49,940 nt of DNA from a bacterium. GTDB lineage: Bacteria > Patescibacteriota > Minisyncoccia > Phycocordibacterales > SBAW01. This document shows positions 16,882-25,821 of this stretch, in pieces. The position numbers and the translations under genes are program-made. Where the stretch lies: positions 1 through 49,940 of the forward strand of contig SBAW01000036.1 in the NCBI GenBank assembly GCA_005239955.1. Direction: 5' to 3'. The notes below the pieces were generated by a model. It did not search any database, was not told the origin of the DNA, and was given only the letters and a program-made list of their open reading frames with translations. Numbering within the stretch: position 1 is the first letter of the stretch; each line of letters starts with the position of its first letter.

Positions 16882-17415
16882 ATGGTATTTAAGCCGCAAA
16901 AAATTCCGGGCCTTTTTGAAATAGAGCCAGAACTAAAGGGTGACGAGCGAGGCTACTTTGCGCGCATTTTCTGCGAGAACGAACTGAGAAAACAAGGCAT
17001 TGAATTTGAGGTGCGGCAGGCAAATCGGTCATTTAACAAAACAAAGGGGACCGTCCGCGGAATGCACTTTCAAAAAGAGCCGAAGTGGGAATCAAAAATC
17101 GTGACCTGTATTCAAGGGGCTATCTACAACATCATCGTTGATCTTCGACCCGACTCCCCAACTTTTAAACAGTGGGCGCCAATTGAACTTTCGGCGGAAA
17201 AAAAGAATATGATGCTCGTTCCTAAAGGATGCGCCAACGGTTCGCAGACGTTAACTGATAACTGCGAGGTTTTGTATTTTATGTCAGAGTTTTACTCTCC
17301 CGAGCACGCGACTGGGATGAGCTACAAGGATCCGGAGTTCAACTTCGTGTGGCCCCTTGGCAAACCAACCGTTATCTCGCCTAAGGATGAGGCGCTCCCC
17401 TTCTATGCACATTGA
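16882..17415 (+). CDS. RmlC-like NDP-sugar 3,5-epimerase
   Basis: The protein is 177 residues with the start at ATG 16882; an upstream in-frame ATG at 16861 adds only seven unrelated residues. It is a cupin of the dTDP-4-dehydrorhamnose 3,5-epimerase family: DERGYFARIF, QANRSFNKTKGTVRGMHFQ (the catalytic His region), and YNIIVDLRPDSPT. The later loop reads PKGCANGSQ where RmlC has PxGFAHGF, so one conserved His is replaced by Asn. It could be an epimerase of GDP-4-keto-6-deoxyheptose or a related sugar rather than true RmlC. It lies 24 nt after the HddC-GmhB fusion and overlaps the next gene by 11 nt. Confidence 0.85.
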   Translation: MVFKPQKIPGLFEIEPELKGDERGYFARIFCENELRKQGIEFEVRQANRSFNKTKGTVRGMHFQKEPKWESKIVTCIQGAIYNIIVDLRPDSPTFKQWAPIELSAEKKNMMLVPKGCANGSQTLTDNCEVLYFMSEFYSPEHATGMSYKDPEFNFVWPLGKPTVISPKDEALPFYAH

Positions 17416-18175
17416 TCCCAAAAAAGGCATGATCACCTTTGATGACGGGAGCGAAGTAGCCCTTTACTCTCCCGAAGGCTTCCGCATTATCTCTGACTTG
17501 TGGATCAAGGTCGGATGGGATCAAAAGCATCTCTACTCGTTCACGTGGATGGGGCGGCCCATTATCCAGATCCCCGACGATATGGTACGGCTTCAGGAAG
17601 TCATCTATCAGTTGAAACCCGACGTGGTAATCGAAACGGGGATCGCGCACGGCGGCGGACTTATTTTCTATGCATCGCTTCTTAAAGCGATGGGCAAAGG
17701 AAAGGTTATTGGCGTTGATATTGAAATTCGCCCGCATAACCGCAAAGCGATTGAGGAACACGAGCTCTCCCCGCTCATCACCATGATCGAGGGAAGCTCG
17801 GTTGATTCTGGCGTCGTTGGTAAGGTGCGAGAGCTTATCCCGGGAGGTGCGACGGTCCTCGTCATTCTTGATTCAAACCACACACACGATCATGTGCTCG
17901 CTGAGTTGCGTGCATACGCTCCCATGGTTTCCGTAGGCTCCTACATCGTTTCGACCGACGGCTCGATGGAGTACCTTATGGACTCGCCTCGTGCGCGAAA
18001 GCAGTATCCCAAAATTGATGACTGGGCGTGGGATAATCCCAAAAAAGCAGCGCTCGATTTCGTCGCAGAAAACAGCAACTTCATCATCGAAGAGCCCCCG
18101 TTCCCCTTCAACGAGGGTGCAATTAACTTCCGTATCACACACTGGCCAAGCGCGTACGTGAAGCGAGTCCGCTAA
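17405..18175 (+). CDS. Cephalosporin hydroxylase (CmcI)-like SAM methyltransferase
   Basis: The protein is 256 residues with the start at ATG 17405, overlapping the epimerase stop by 11 nt. Motifs follow the CmcI family: VVIETGIAHGGGLIFYASLL (SAM loop), GVDIEIRPHN (acidic loop), GSSVDSGVV, and LDSNHTHDHVLAEL with a metal-binding Asp/His pair. CmcI relatives in polysaccharide clusters act as O-methyltransferases on sugars (for example rhamnosyl methyltransferases). The substrate here is unknown. The gene lies between sugar epimerases and is co-transcribed with the heptose genes. Confidence 0.85.
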   Translation: MHIDPKKGMITFDDGSEVALYSPEGFRIISDLWIKVGWDQKHLYSFTWMGRPIIQIPDDMVRLQEVIYQLKPDVVIETGIAHGGGLIFYASLLKAMGKGKVIGVDIEIRPHNRKAIEEHELSPLITMIEGSSVDSGVVGKVRELIPGGATVLVILDSNHTHDHVLAELRAYAPMVSVGSYIVSTDGSMEYLMDSPRARKQYPKIDDWAWDNPKKAALDFVAENSNFIIEEPPFPFNEGAINFRITHWPSAYVKRVR

Positions 18176-18181
18176 CAAGGT

Positions 18182-18973
18182 ATGCGCGTCCTTGTTACCG
18201 GTGCGACTGGTTTTATCGGGAAAGAAGTACTAAAACAGCTGCGTGCCAGAAAGCACCGGGCGGTCGGGCTGCGCTCACGGCTTTCAAACGAACGCAAGGT
18301 GGAGCGTGAGCTCATCCGGGTAAAACCAGACGTCGTCATACATCTCGCATGGGAAGGAATCCCTGATTTGAGTGCGCGAATGAGTGCCAAGAATCTCCGC
18401 ATGAGTTCACGTTTCCTCCGACTTCTCGCAAAACATAACGTCAAGAAAGTGATTGGGGTTGGAACGTGCTGGCAGATCGAGCATGACAAAACGCATGATG
18501 CGTTCGTGGCGGCGAAGGACGGAGTGCAAGCTACCGGCGAAGCGCTTATGAAGAAAAGCAGTGGCGTGTTTGTGTGGACGCGGCCCTTTTTTGTCTACGG
18601 GCCCGGCAAACGTCATGGGTCCCTTATCCCTGCGCTTATAGGAATGGCAAAGAAAGGCGAGGTACCGCTCCCGCGCACTCCAAACGCCTGGCATGATTTT
18701 GTATACGTGACAGATGTTGCAGAAGCACTGGTCCGTCTTGCGACCAAGAAAGTCGCCGGAGGCGTCTATGACATCGGAATGGGGAAGCTCACTCGAACCG
18801 GCGACATTGGCCGCACCATCGCGCGCGCCTTTACACTCCCCTATCCAAAACTTCGGAAACGCAAGCCGCAGGGGCTTCGGGCTGACACGAGGGCCCTGCG
18901 GCGCGCCACTGATTGGCAGCCGCGCGTTTCTATTCGCGAAGGCTTAAGAAAAACGATACAATCGCTCTCGTGA
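18182..18973 (+). CDS. Extended SDR sugar epimerase/reductase with Phe in place of the catalytic Tyr
   Basis: The protein is 263 residues. VTGATGFIG is the NAD(P)-binding loop. The Ser/Thr position is in VIGVGTCWQIEH. The expected Tyr-x3-Lys reads FVAAK, so the general-base tyrosine is replaced by phenylalanine while the lysine stays. RPFFVYGPGKRHGSLIP and DFVYVTDVAEAL are normal substrate-domain motifs. It may be a sugar-binding or reductase-like enzyme with a changed mechanism, or inactive. It is 6 nt after the CmcI-like gene and overlaps the next SDR gene by 4 nt (GTGA). Confidence 0.82.
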   Translation: MRVLVTGATGFIGKEVLKQLRARKHRAVGLRSRLSNERKVERELIRVKPDVVIHLAWEGIPDLSARMSAKNLRMSSRFLRLLAKHNVKKVIGVGTCWQIEHDKTHDAFVAAKDGVQATGEALMKKSSGVFVWTRPFFVYGPGKRHGSLIPALIGMAKKGEVPLPRTPNAWHDFVYVTDVAEALVRLATKKVAGGVYDIGMGKLTRTGDIGRTIARAFTLPYPKLRKRKPQGLRADTRALRRATDWQPRVSIREGLRKTIQSLS

Positions 18974-20061
18974 AGCGTGTCCTCGTTACAGGATCACTTG
19001 GCTATGTAGGGAGCGTCCTCGTACCCTATCTTCTCTCCCAGGGACACAGCGTCCGCGGTATTGACGTCGGCTTCTTTAAAGATGCACTTCTCTATCCCGC
19101 TCCCCCCTACGAGACCATCATCAAGGATGCTCGCGATATCACAAAAGAAGACCTTCGCGGATACGAGGCGGTTATTCATCTCGCGGCGATCTCAAACGAC
19201 CCCTTCGGCACCCTGACCGAGAGCCAGGTATACGGCCCAACGCGAGACTATGCACAAAAGATCGCCGCCGTCTGCAAAGAACTCGGTATTGATTTTATTT
19301 TCGCATCGAGCTGTTCGGTGTATGGGGCGGGTTCTACCGAGCTCTTCGATGAGCGCGCGAGCGTCGTTCCTCTGACGCCCTACTCGCGAAACAAGTTGCA
19401 GATCGAGGAAGACCTTCGGGCACTCGCCGACGACTCTTTTTCGCCGCTGTCGCTGCGCTTTGCGACCGCATATGGCCTCTCGCCGCGGATGCGTTTCGAC
19501 ATCGTTATTAATATGCTCTGTGGCATGGCAGTGGCGCGCCGCGAGATCGTGCTCAATTCCGATGGTCGTGCCTGGCGTCCGTTCATTCATGTGGAAGATA
19601 TGGCGCGCGTTTTTGATGTGGCGCTCTCTCGCGCCACGGGGAACGGGCTGACAATTCTCAATGTCGGTCTTGATAGTGATAACCTGCAGATTATTGATGT
19701 TGCGCGCATGGTTGAACAGACGGTGCCGGGAGCAACGCTTCGCTTCCTCACCACGGCCGACAAAGAAGGTGGGGCGGCCGAGCTTGTCCGAGACCGCAAG
19801 GTTCAAGACGGCGTCGACAAACGCACCTATCGCATTTCTTTTGCGCGCCTCAAAGAAGTTCTCCCCGCTTTCACGCCAGCACATACCGTAGCAGCGACTA
19901 TTCCCCAGATGACAAGGGCGCTTGCCGAAATGGGCTTTTCAGAGAATGATTTCAAAAAGAGCGGATTTTATCGCCTACAGCAGATGGAGAGCCTCTTCTC
20001 TCAAGGCGTCATCGATAGCGAGTTTCGCTTCAAGAAACCACAACCTCATGTCTACCCCTAA
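18970..20061 (+). CDS. NAD-dependent sugar epimerase/dehydratase (extended SDR)
   Basis: The protein is 363 residues with the start at GTG 18970, forming a 4-nt GTGA overlap with the previous stop. The in-frame ATG further upstream lies deep inside that gene. VTGSLGYVGSVL is the NAD loop, HLAAISNDPFGTLTES is the shared subfamily signature, and ASSCSVYG plus YSRNK supply Ser, Tyr and Lys. It is about 20 residues longer than the paralogue at 14624. It acts on a nucleotide sugar, probably the one being built in this operon, and the exact reaction is unknown. It overlaps the formyltransferase gene by 14 nt. Confidence 0.85.
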   Translation: MKRVLVTGSLGYVGSVLVPYLLSQGHSVRGIDVGFFKDALLYPAPPYETIIKDARDITKEDLRGYEAVIHLAAISNDPFGTLTESQVYGPTRDYAQKIAAVCKELGIDFIFASSCSVYGAGSTELFDERASVVPLTPYSRNKLQIEEDLRALADDSFSPLSLRFATAYGLSPRMRFDIVINMLCGMAVARREIVLNSDGRAWRPFIHVEDMARVFDVALSRATGNGLTILNVGLDSDNLQIIDVARMVEQTVPGATLRFLTTADKEGGAAELVRDRKVQDGVDKRTYRISFARLKEVLPAFTPAHTVAATIPQMTRALAEMGFSENDFKKSGFYRLQQMESLFSQGVIDSEFRFKKPQPHVYP

Positions 20062-20842
20062 ATTATTTCTTCTTGCCGATTACCCAGGCGGTGTTGCAAT
20101 CGCACGCTACCTTAAGGAGCAGGGCGAAACGATTGTCGGCCTCGGCATTCACGGCAAGGAGGTGGAAGGTCCCATCAACCGTGGATGTACCGAAGAAATT
20201 CTTCGGATCCTCAATCTCCCTGCCGATCGCGTATTTCACTGCGCGGATATCGATAGTGGGTCCGCACTCCCGACAATCAAAGCGTTAAAGCCCGATATTG
20301 CGCTCTCGCTTTTTTGGAGCAAGATTTTGAAACCAGAGTTTCTTGAGATCCCACGACGGACGTACAACCTCCACCTCTCCTTCCTCCCCTACAATCGCGG
20401 TGCCAATCCAAACGCGTGGGCCATTGTTGATGGGACGCCTGCTGGGGTAACAATTCATGCGGTTGATCCTGGCGCCGATACGGGCGCGATCCTCGCACAG
20501 CGAGAGGTTCCCGTAACATCGATCGATACAGGGGAAACCCTCTACAAAAAGCTCGTTGCCGAGGCGGTATCGCTCTTTACAGAGTCATGGTCGAGCATTC
20601 GAGATGGCAACGTAGCCGAAATTCCACAGAAACGAGAGGCGGGGACGTCCCATCGACGGAGTGATTTTTCAAAGCTCGACGTCATTGACCTCGATCGGCC
20701 AACAACCGCACGAGCAGTCATTGATCACCTGCGCGCTAAAACATTTCCGCCGTTTCCGGCCGCGCATTTCGTTGATAGAGACGGCAAAAAGGTTAACGTA
20801 CGAGTTCTGCTTACCTATAGAGACCATGAAGAAAAAAAGTAA
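20048..20842 (+). CDS. Sugar N-formyltransferase (methionyl-tRNA formyltransferase-like)
   Basis: The protein is 264 residues with the start at ATG 20048; a longer frame from 19922 overlaps the SDR gene and is unlikely. The Formyl_trans_N domain is clear: NLHLSFLPYNRGANPNAW holds the catalytic Asn and His, and DPGADTGAIL holds the catalytic Asp. Enzymes of this type (WbkC, VioF, ArnA N-terminal domain) move a formyl group from N10-formyl-tetrahydrofolate to an amino sugar. The next gene encodes a sugar aminotransferase, overlapping by 17 nt, which supplies the amino group. It is too short and in the wrong context for Fmt. Confidence 0.9.
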   Translation: MSTPKLFLLADYPGGVAIARYLKEQGETIVGLGIHGKEVEGPINRGCTEEILRILNLPADRVFHCADIDSGSALPTIKALKPDIALSLFWSKILKPEFLEIPRRTYNLHLSFLPYNRGANPNAWAIVDGTPAGVTIHAVDPGADTGAILAQREVPVTSIDTGETLYKKLVAEAVSLFTESWSSIRDGNVAEIPQKREAGTSHRRSDFSKLDVIDLDRPTTARAVIDHLRAKTFPPFPAAHFVDRDGKKVNVRVLLTYRDHEEKK

Positions 20843-21968
20843 CCGCATCCCCTCAGCCGGGCCCTCGATCACGATGCGCGAAGTGCGCCTTATTGCCGAT
20901 GCCGCAAAGACGGGCTGGTACGAGAATCGTAACGACTATCTCAACCGTTTTAACAAGAAGTTTGGGGCGCTCACCAAGCGTCGATTTGTTCTTCCCACCG
21001 CGCACTGCACCGACGCTATCCACCTCGCGCTCCTCACCTTGGGGATTGGCAAAGGCGACGAGGTTATCGTGCCGGACATCAGCTGGATTGCGTCCGCTTC
21101 CCCCATCACCTATGTGGGGGCGACCCCGGTCTTTGCCGATATTGAGGAAGCGAATTGGTGTCTCTCGCCAGAATCTCTCGAGCGCGCCATTACGAAGCGC
21201 ACAAAAGCGGTCGTGGTTGTCCATACGTATGGCTCCATGGCGCGCATAGAGACAATCATGCGGATCGCAAAAAAACATCAGCTTGCGGTTATTGAAGATG
21301 CGGCGGAGGCGTTAGGATCTTCGTATCATGGCAGACCCGCAGGATCGTTCGGGGACGTGAGTGTTATGAGTTTTAATGCGACAAAAATTGCGACCGCGGG
21401 GCAAGGAGGCGTGTTTGCCACCAATGACAAAGCACTCTATGAGAAAGCACGGCGATTCGTACGCCACGGCATGGTTCCCTATACACCCAACCGAACCTTC
21501 TGGGCTGACCAGATCGGCTATAACTACGAATGGACCAATATGCAGGCGGCATTTGCTCTGGGGCAACTCGAACGCCTTCCTGAATTAGTGCGCTTCAAGC
21601 ATCGCGCGTTCTCGTGGTACCAGAAATACCTCCATCGTTTGCCGCTCACGCTCAATCCGTCCCTTCCCCGCACGAGGAGTAATCACTGGCTTGCGGTCGC
21701 TCTTTTTGATCGAGGTACGAAGGTGACGAAAGAAGCAATGGTTGCCTTTTTGCAAAAGTCAGGCATTGATGGCCGTCCCTTTTTCTACCCCATGAGCTCA
21801 ATGCCGGCGTTTCGAAACTGGACAAAAGGAAAAGGATACGCGAAACGAAATCCGATATCGTATGACCTATCGCGGCGAGGATTGTGCCTCCCCAGCGCCT
21901 TTTCCTTGACTTCGAGCCAAGTAAAAACAGTTGCGCAAGTGCTCCGACAGATGCTGGCCCGCCGATGA
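20826..21968 (+). CDS. DegT/DnrJ/EryC1/StrS sugar aminotransferase (perosamine synthase-like)
   Basis: The protein is 380 residues with the start at ATG 20826. It has LPTAHCTDAIHLALLTLGI (cofactor phosphate region), EDAAEALGSSYHG (the Asp that contacts the PLP ring nitrogen), and SFNATKIATAGQGG with the catalytic lysine. GYNYEWTNMQAAFALGQLERL is the usual substrate-side motif. The family transaminates NDP-4-keto sugars using glutamate. Pairing with the formyltransferase suggests an N-formylated 4-amino-sugar such as N-formylperosamine, although no GDP-mannose 4,6-dehydratase is recognisable here. It overlaps the next gene by 4 nt. Confidence 0.9.
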   Translation: MKKKSNRIPSAGPSITMREVRLIADAAKTGWYENRNDYLNRFNKKFGALTKRRFVLPTAHCTDAIHLALLTLGIGKGDEVIVPDISWIASASPITYVGATPVFADIEEANWCLSPESLERAITKRTKAVVVVHTYGSMARIETIMRIAKKHQLAVIEDAAEALGSSYHGRPAGSFGDVSVMSFNATKIATAGQGGVFATNDKALYEKARRFVRHGMVPYTPNRTFWADQIGYNYEWTNMQAAFALGQLERLPELVRFKHRAFSWYQKYLHRLPLTLNPSLPRTRSNHWLAVALFDRGTKVTKEAMVAFLQKSGIDGRPFFYPMSSMPAFRNWTKGKGYAKRNPISYDLSRRGLCLPSAFSLTSSQVKTVAQVLRQMLARR

Positions 21969-22918
21969 ACCAACGCGCCCGGCTTATTATCCCAACCTAT
22001 AATCGCCCGGCGATGCTCCGGCGCGCGCTTTCCTACTATGCGGAATCTTCGGAGAAATTTCCGCTCACCATCGCCGACTCGAGCGAGCCTCATTTCGAGG
22101 AAGAAATAGCAAAGATCATTGGTATGGCGAGCAGGGAGCTCGCGATTATTCATGATCGCTATCCTTCTTCCCTCAATCCTCACTACAAGTTCGCCGCCGC
22201 GATGGCGAAGGTAGTGGAACCGTATGTGATACTTGCGGCCGATGATGATTTTGTTGTGCCGCATTCAATCAAGAGAGGCATTCTGTACCTTGATGCCAAT
22301 CCCGACTACGCGATGGTTCACGGAGCCTATGTATCTTTCCACGCCGATCGAAGTGCACATACGTTTCGCTGGCAGCCAATCTATGGGCACCAAACCAGAG
22401 CGGAGATTGATGCGGTGGCGCGGATGAAGAACCATATCGCCCACTATTACCCGACGCATTTTGGCCTTTCTCGGAGCGCCGCCGCAAAGGAAGCGTATGG
22501 GGCGCTCCATACCAACAAGATTGACCCGGTGCTCTGGGGGGAGCTTATACCCTCTTTTCTCCTGCCGCTTATGGGGAAGCAACGTGTCTTACCAATTCTC
22601 TGGTCGATTCGCGACGCGCATTCGTCGGGGCGGGATACCTGGCCAACTCTTGATGAGTTTAAGCGGCAAGGGCGATACAAAAGTGAATATGAGCGGATGC
22701 GAAACGCTGCGCTCCCCTACCTCACGAAGTATGCGTCACTCCGAGGTAATGCAGCGGAGCGTTTTATGGATGAGACACTTGCCATCTACATCGCTCGTCT
22801 CGGGGCTCCAAAGACGCGATCGATAGGAAAACGGATTTACGAACGGATACGAAAAACAATGACGCGAGGACGTTTCGGCGATGAGATAGAGCGCGTACGG
22901 GCTCTCGTGCTAAAGTAG
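21965..22918 (+). CDS. Family 2-like glycosyltransferase domain protein
   Basis: The protein is 317 residues with the start at ATG 21965 (ATGA overlap). RLIIPTYNRPAMLRRALSYY is the N-terminal nucleotide-sugar-binding strand. VILAADDDFVVPHSI gives the DxD-type motif, and HYYPTHFGLSR is typical of a glycosyltransferase subfamily in surface-polysaccharide clusters. A basic C-terminal region (RIYERIRKTMTRGR) could contact the membrane. It probably adds the sugar made by the preceding genes. Acceptor and linkage are unknown. Confidence 0.83.
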   Translation: MNQRARLIIPTYNRPAMLRRALSYYAESSEKFPLTIADSSEPHFEEEIAKIIGMASRELAIIHDRYPSSLNPHYKFAAAMAKVVEPYVILAADDDFVVPHSIKRGILYLDANPDYAMVHGAYVSFHADRSAHTFRWQPIYGHQTRAEIDAVARMKNHIAHYYPTHFGLSRSAAAKEAYGALHTNKIDPVLWGELIPSFLLPLMGKQRVLPILWSIRDAHSSGRDTWPTLDEFKRQGRYKSEYERMRNAALPYLTKYASLRGNAAERFMDETLAIYIARLGAPKTRSIGKRIYERIRKTMTRGRFGDEIERVRALVLK

Positions 22919-22924
22919 CGCCAC

Positions 22925-23896
22925 ATGAAAAGGACCTCGGAGAGTATCGTTGTTCTCATCGGCGCAGGATCGCTCGGGAGACGGCACCTCGAAGGATTAC
23001 TCAGTGTCCGTCGTCCACTTCTTATATATGTCATTGATCCGTCTCTAGAAGCGCTTCGCGACGCAAAAAAACTAACGGCTCGCACACGCCACAAGGTCTT
23101 TTGTGCCACACGCATCCCAGCTCTGTCGCGAGTCGATCTGGCGATTGTTGCCACTACATCGCAACATCGGGCGAATATGGTCCGTGAATTACTTCAAAAA
23201 AGTGAAATAGTACGATATATCGTACTAGAGAAGATTTTGTTTGATAAAAAGTCTGATTATGCGGCGATCCAGAAACTTCTGCGCAAACGTCGCGTACGCG
23301 CGTGGGTCAATTGTCCGCTTCGCCTTTTTCCACTCCAGCACCAGCTTCCGCACCTTCTTGGCATAGGACCTATTTCCTGCCACGTGAGCGCCGGCGCGCG
23401 CTATGGGCTTATGACAAACATTGTTCACTATGCCGACCTTATGTGCTTTTTGACTGGCTCCAATCGCTTTACTACCGACACGTCGCTCCTCTCGCCTCGC
23501 GTGGTCCCCTCTAAACGCCAAGGATTTAAGGAGCTCCAGGGCTCGCTTACTCTTCGATTCCCCGGAGGCTCTCGACTTATTGCAACGACGCTTCCTCAGG
23601 GCGGAGCGCGAAGCACTACAGTGCTCGGCAGTAGGGCGCGAGTGATTCTCATTGAGACTACGCAAACGGCAGATATCGCAGAAAAACGGACGGGTTGGAA
23701 ATGGAAAGAGGTTCCTGCGCCATTTCTCCTTCAGAGCAAGATGACGGGTGATATCGCAAGCCAGATTCTTATCAGAGGTATGTGCGAACTACCAACTCTT
23801 GAAGAATCCTCACGAACTCATCTACAAATTCTTGAGTCGGTGCAGAAGTTTTTGAGGAAAAACGGCTATCGTAAAACAGCCTATCCATTCACATGA
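22925..23896 (+). CDS. Gfo/Idh/MocA-family oxidoreductase, copy 1
   Basis: The protein is 323 residues. VVLIGAGSLGRRHLEGL is the NAD(P) loop, DLAIVATTSQHRANMV the second half of the Rossmann fold, and VLEKILFDKKSDY holds the EK motif where the Lys is catalytic. The C-terminal alpha/beta domain has YGLMTNIVHYADLMCFLTG, with the His that usually sits in the active site. Members oxidise or reduce sugars and nucleotide sugars. It precedes a second family member with a 4-nt overlap. GC content in the middle is slightly lower than around it, but codon use looks native. Confidence 0.85.
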   Translation: MKRTSESIVVLIGAGSLGRRHLEGLLSVRRPLLIYVIDPSLEALRDAKKLTARTRHKVFCATRIPALSRVDLAIVATTSQHRANMVRELLQKSEIVRYIVLEKILFDKKSDYAAIQKLLRKRRVRAWVNCPLRLFPLQHQLPHLLGIGPISCHVSAGARYGLMTNIVHYADLMCFLTGSNRFTTDTSLLSPRVVPSKRQGFKELQGSLTLRFPGGSRLIATTLPQGGARSTTVLGSRARVILIETTQTADIAEKRTGWKWKEVPAPFLLQSKMTGDIASQILIRGMCELPTLEESSRTHLQILESVQKFLRKNGYRKTAYPFT

Positions 23897-24834
23897 AAAA
23901 ACAACCGATTGCAATCGTTGGTACCGGACGGATGGCACGAGAGCATGCGAAGGTGCTTAAAGCGATGCGCATTACGCCAATAGTCATTGGCCGAAGCCGT
24001 GAGGGCGTTGCGGCATTTGAGCAAGAAACAGGGCTCTCGGCGGACGTAGGAGGTCTTCGGGGGTATAAAGGCACGTTACCAAAAACAGTCATCATCGCGG
24101 TAGATGCCGACTTGCTGCCAACCGTTGCGAAAGACGCTATACGACGTGGCGCACGACGGCTTCTTCTTGAAAAGCCTGGCGCACTTTCTTTTGCGGAACT
24201 CAAAAAGATGGATCGTGTTGCTCGCGCACATCGCGCACAAGTGTTTATCGCCTACAATCGCCGCTTTCTTGCTTCCGCATTGAAGGCACGAGAGCTGATC
24301 AAAAAGGATGGCGGCCCGGTCTCTTACACATTTAATTTCACCGAGCGGCTTACGGCGAAAGAATCAATCAAGAAGCTCGGCATTAGCCGTGCGACAGAAA
24401 AACGATGGTTCATCGCCAATTCGACTCATGTGGTTGATCTTGCCTTCTTTCTTGGCGGGACACCTCGGGTTATATCGGGTTTTGCCAAAGCAGGCCCTCT
24501 CTGGAGCCCACACCCATCGCTTTTTGCGGGGTCAGGGGTAACAACGCAAGAGCACCCATTCTCCTACCGCGCGAACTGGGAGCTCCCAGGACCGTGGAGT
24601 GTGGAGGTAGGAACAAAGAAGCGTCGCCTTATCCTTGAGCCTTTGGAGACCCTGCGGGAAGAGGTGGACGGTGCGGTGAAGCCAGTTCAATTCGACGGTC
24701 GTTTGGATAAGAAATTTAAACCGGGCTTTTGCCGACAGATGGAAAGTTTCCTTGGCGATGGAAGGGATCTCCCGACCCTTGCCGAGCAAATCGAGCAGTT
24801 CTCGTGGTACGAACAAATCGAGGGCGGTTCGTAA
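23893..24834 (+). CDS. Gfo/Idh/MocA-family oxidoreductase, copy 2
   Basis: The protein is 313 residues. IAIVGTGRMAREHAKVLKAM is the cofactor loop, LLLEKPGALSF carries the EKP catalytic motif, and AYNRRFLASALKAREL and STHVVDLAFFLGG fit the family's substrate domain. It shares only general features with copy 1, so the pair is not a recent duplication. It ends the plus-strand operon, and the convergent SDR gene begins 3 nt later with no terminator between them. It probably reduces a keto group of a sugar intermediate, substrate unknown. Confidence 0.85.
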   Translation: MKKQPIAIVGTGRMAREHAKVLKAMRITPIVIGRSREGVAAFEQETGLSADVGGLRGYKGTLPKTVIIAVDADLLPTVAKDAIRRGARRLLLEKPGALSFAELKKMDRVARAHRAQVFIAYNRRFLASALKARELIKKDGGPVSYTFNFTERLTAKESIKKLGISRATEKRWFIANSTHVVDLAFFLGGTPRVISGFAKAGPLWSPHPSLFAGSGVTTQEHPFSYRANWELPGPWSVEVGTKKRRLILEPLETLREEVDGAVKPVQFDGRLDKKFKPGFCRQMESFLGDGRDLPTLAEQIEQFSWYEQIEGGS

Positions 24835-24837
24835 GTG

Positions 24838-25821
24838 CTACGCGCCGAGGAGTTTTTTGAAGACGCGGATGTTGTAAAAACGATCTTCCTCAAAGGGGAA
24901 TGAGGGGCCAACATGTAGGTCGAGCCCGGCAAGAATGGTCTCGATTGAACCCGTTGGGGCGAACATAAGTTCACGCTTTGCTTTTTCGGTCGACACACGA
25001 TAGTTGCGGACGTCGGGGACTTTGTTGATCACCAGTTCAACTGTTTTGCCGTGGCGTGCTTTCAGATGATCGACAACGACCTCAGCGACATTTCCAACGG
25101 TGTAGTTGTCGGAGCCGACGTTGTAGGTTCCGCTGATGCCCTCTGGCGCCTCAACGGCCTGTATGTACGCGTGTGCCGCATCTTCGATTGCGAGGACTGG
25201 CCGCCAAATCTCCGGATTATTGACGGTTACTTTCCCTTCCATCATCGCCGTCTTATAAAGGGTGTTAACGAGAAGATCAAAACGCATGCGTGGGGAATAA
25301 CCGCATACCGTGCCCATGCGAAGTCGAATAACAGAAAAATTCTTATCCGCAAGCGAGGAGACCGCGAGTCCACCACAGAGTTTCGAGATGCCATAGGGAT
25401 AAAAACAAACCGTGCCGTCTTCCTCGGTCGAAAGAGAGTTGTCGGTATAGCCATACACGGCACAGGATTCAGCGTAGATGTAGCGCTTCACGCCTGCCGC
25501 TTTAGCCGCATGGGCGAGGTGTGCCGCTGCCGCGACGTTGTGAACATAGTTAAGAGCTGGCGCAAGATTCGCCATGGGGTCGTTCGAGAGTCCCGCAAGA
25601 AAAATGACCTGATCGTAACCTTTGAGATCTTCCGTCCTGAGGTCCATGACATCGCGAATGATGACATTCACGTCCTTCCCGAGATGGTTACCAAACCACA
25701 AGAGATCAACAACGGTCACCTCATGGCCGGCCGTCATAAGCTCTGGCACGAGACGGGAGCCCACAAAGCCCGCACCGCCGGCGACAAGAATTCGCTGTTT
25801 AGTATTTGTTGAGGAAGGCAT
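24838..25821 (-). CDS. NAD-dependent sugar epimerase/dehydratase (extended SDR)
   Basis: The protein is 327 residues. LVAGGAGFVGSRLVPEL is the NAD loop, FLAGLSNDPMANLAP is the third copy of the SNDP signature in this window, and AESCAVYG with YGISK gives Ser, Tyr and Lys. It is related to the SDRs at 14624 and 18970. The ATG at 25821 lies 22 nt inside the 3' end of the frameshifted PLP-dehydratase gene, so the two are one transcription unit. It would process the NDP-keto-sugar made by that enzyme, which is an inference from linkage. Confidence 0.86.
   Translation of the reverse strand: MPSSTNTKQRILVAGGAGFVGSRLVPELMTAGHEVTVVDLLWFGNHLGKDVNVIIRDVMDLRTEDLKGYDQVIFLAGLSNDPMANLAPALNYVHNVAAAAHLAHAAKAAGVKRYIYAESCAVYGYTDNSLSTEEDGTVCFYPYGISKLCGGLAVSSLADKNFSVIRLRMGTVCGYSPRMRFDLLVNTLYKTAMMEGKVTVNNPEIWRPVLAIEDAAHAYIQAVEAPEGISGTYNVGSDNYTVGNVAEVVVDHLKARHGKTVELVINKVPDVRNYRVSTEKAKRELMFAPTGSIETILAGLDLHVGPSFPFEEDRFYNIRVFKKLLGA

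Noticed and set aside
25051-25812. 253-codon plus-strand open frame
   Set aside because: Antisense to the SDR gene at 24838-25821, which has a complete NAD loop and catalytic residues. No domain in the antisense product.
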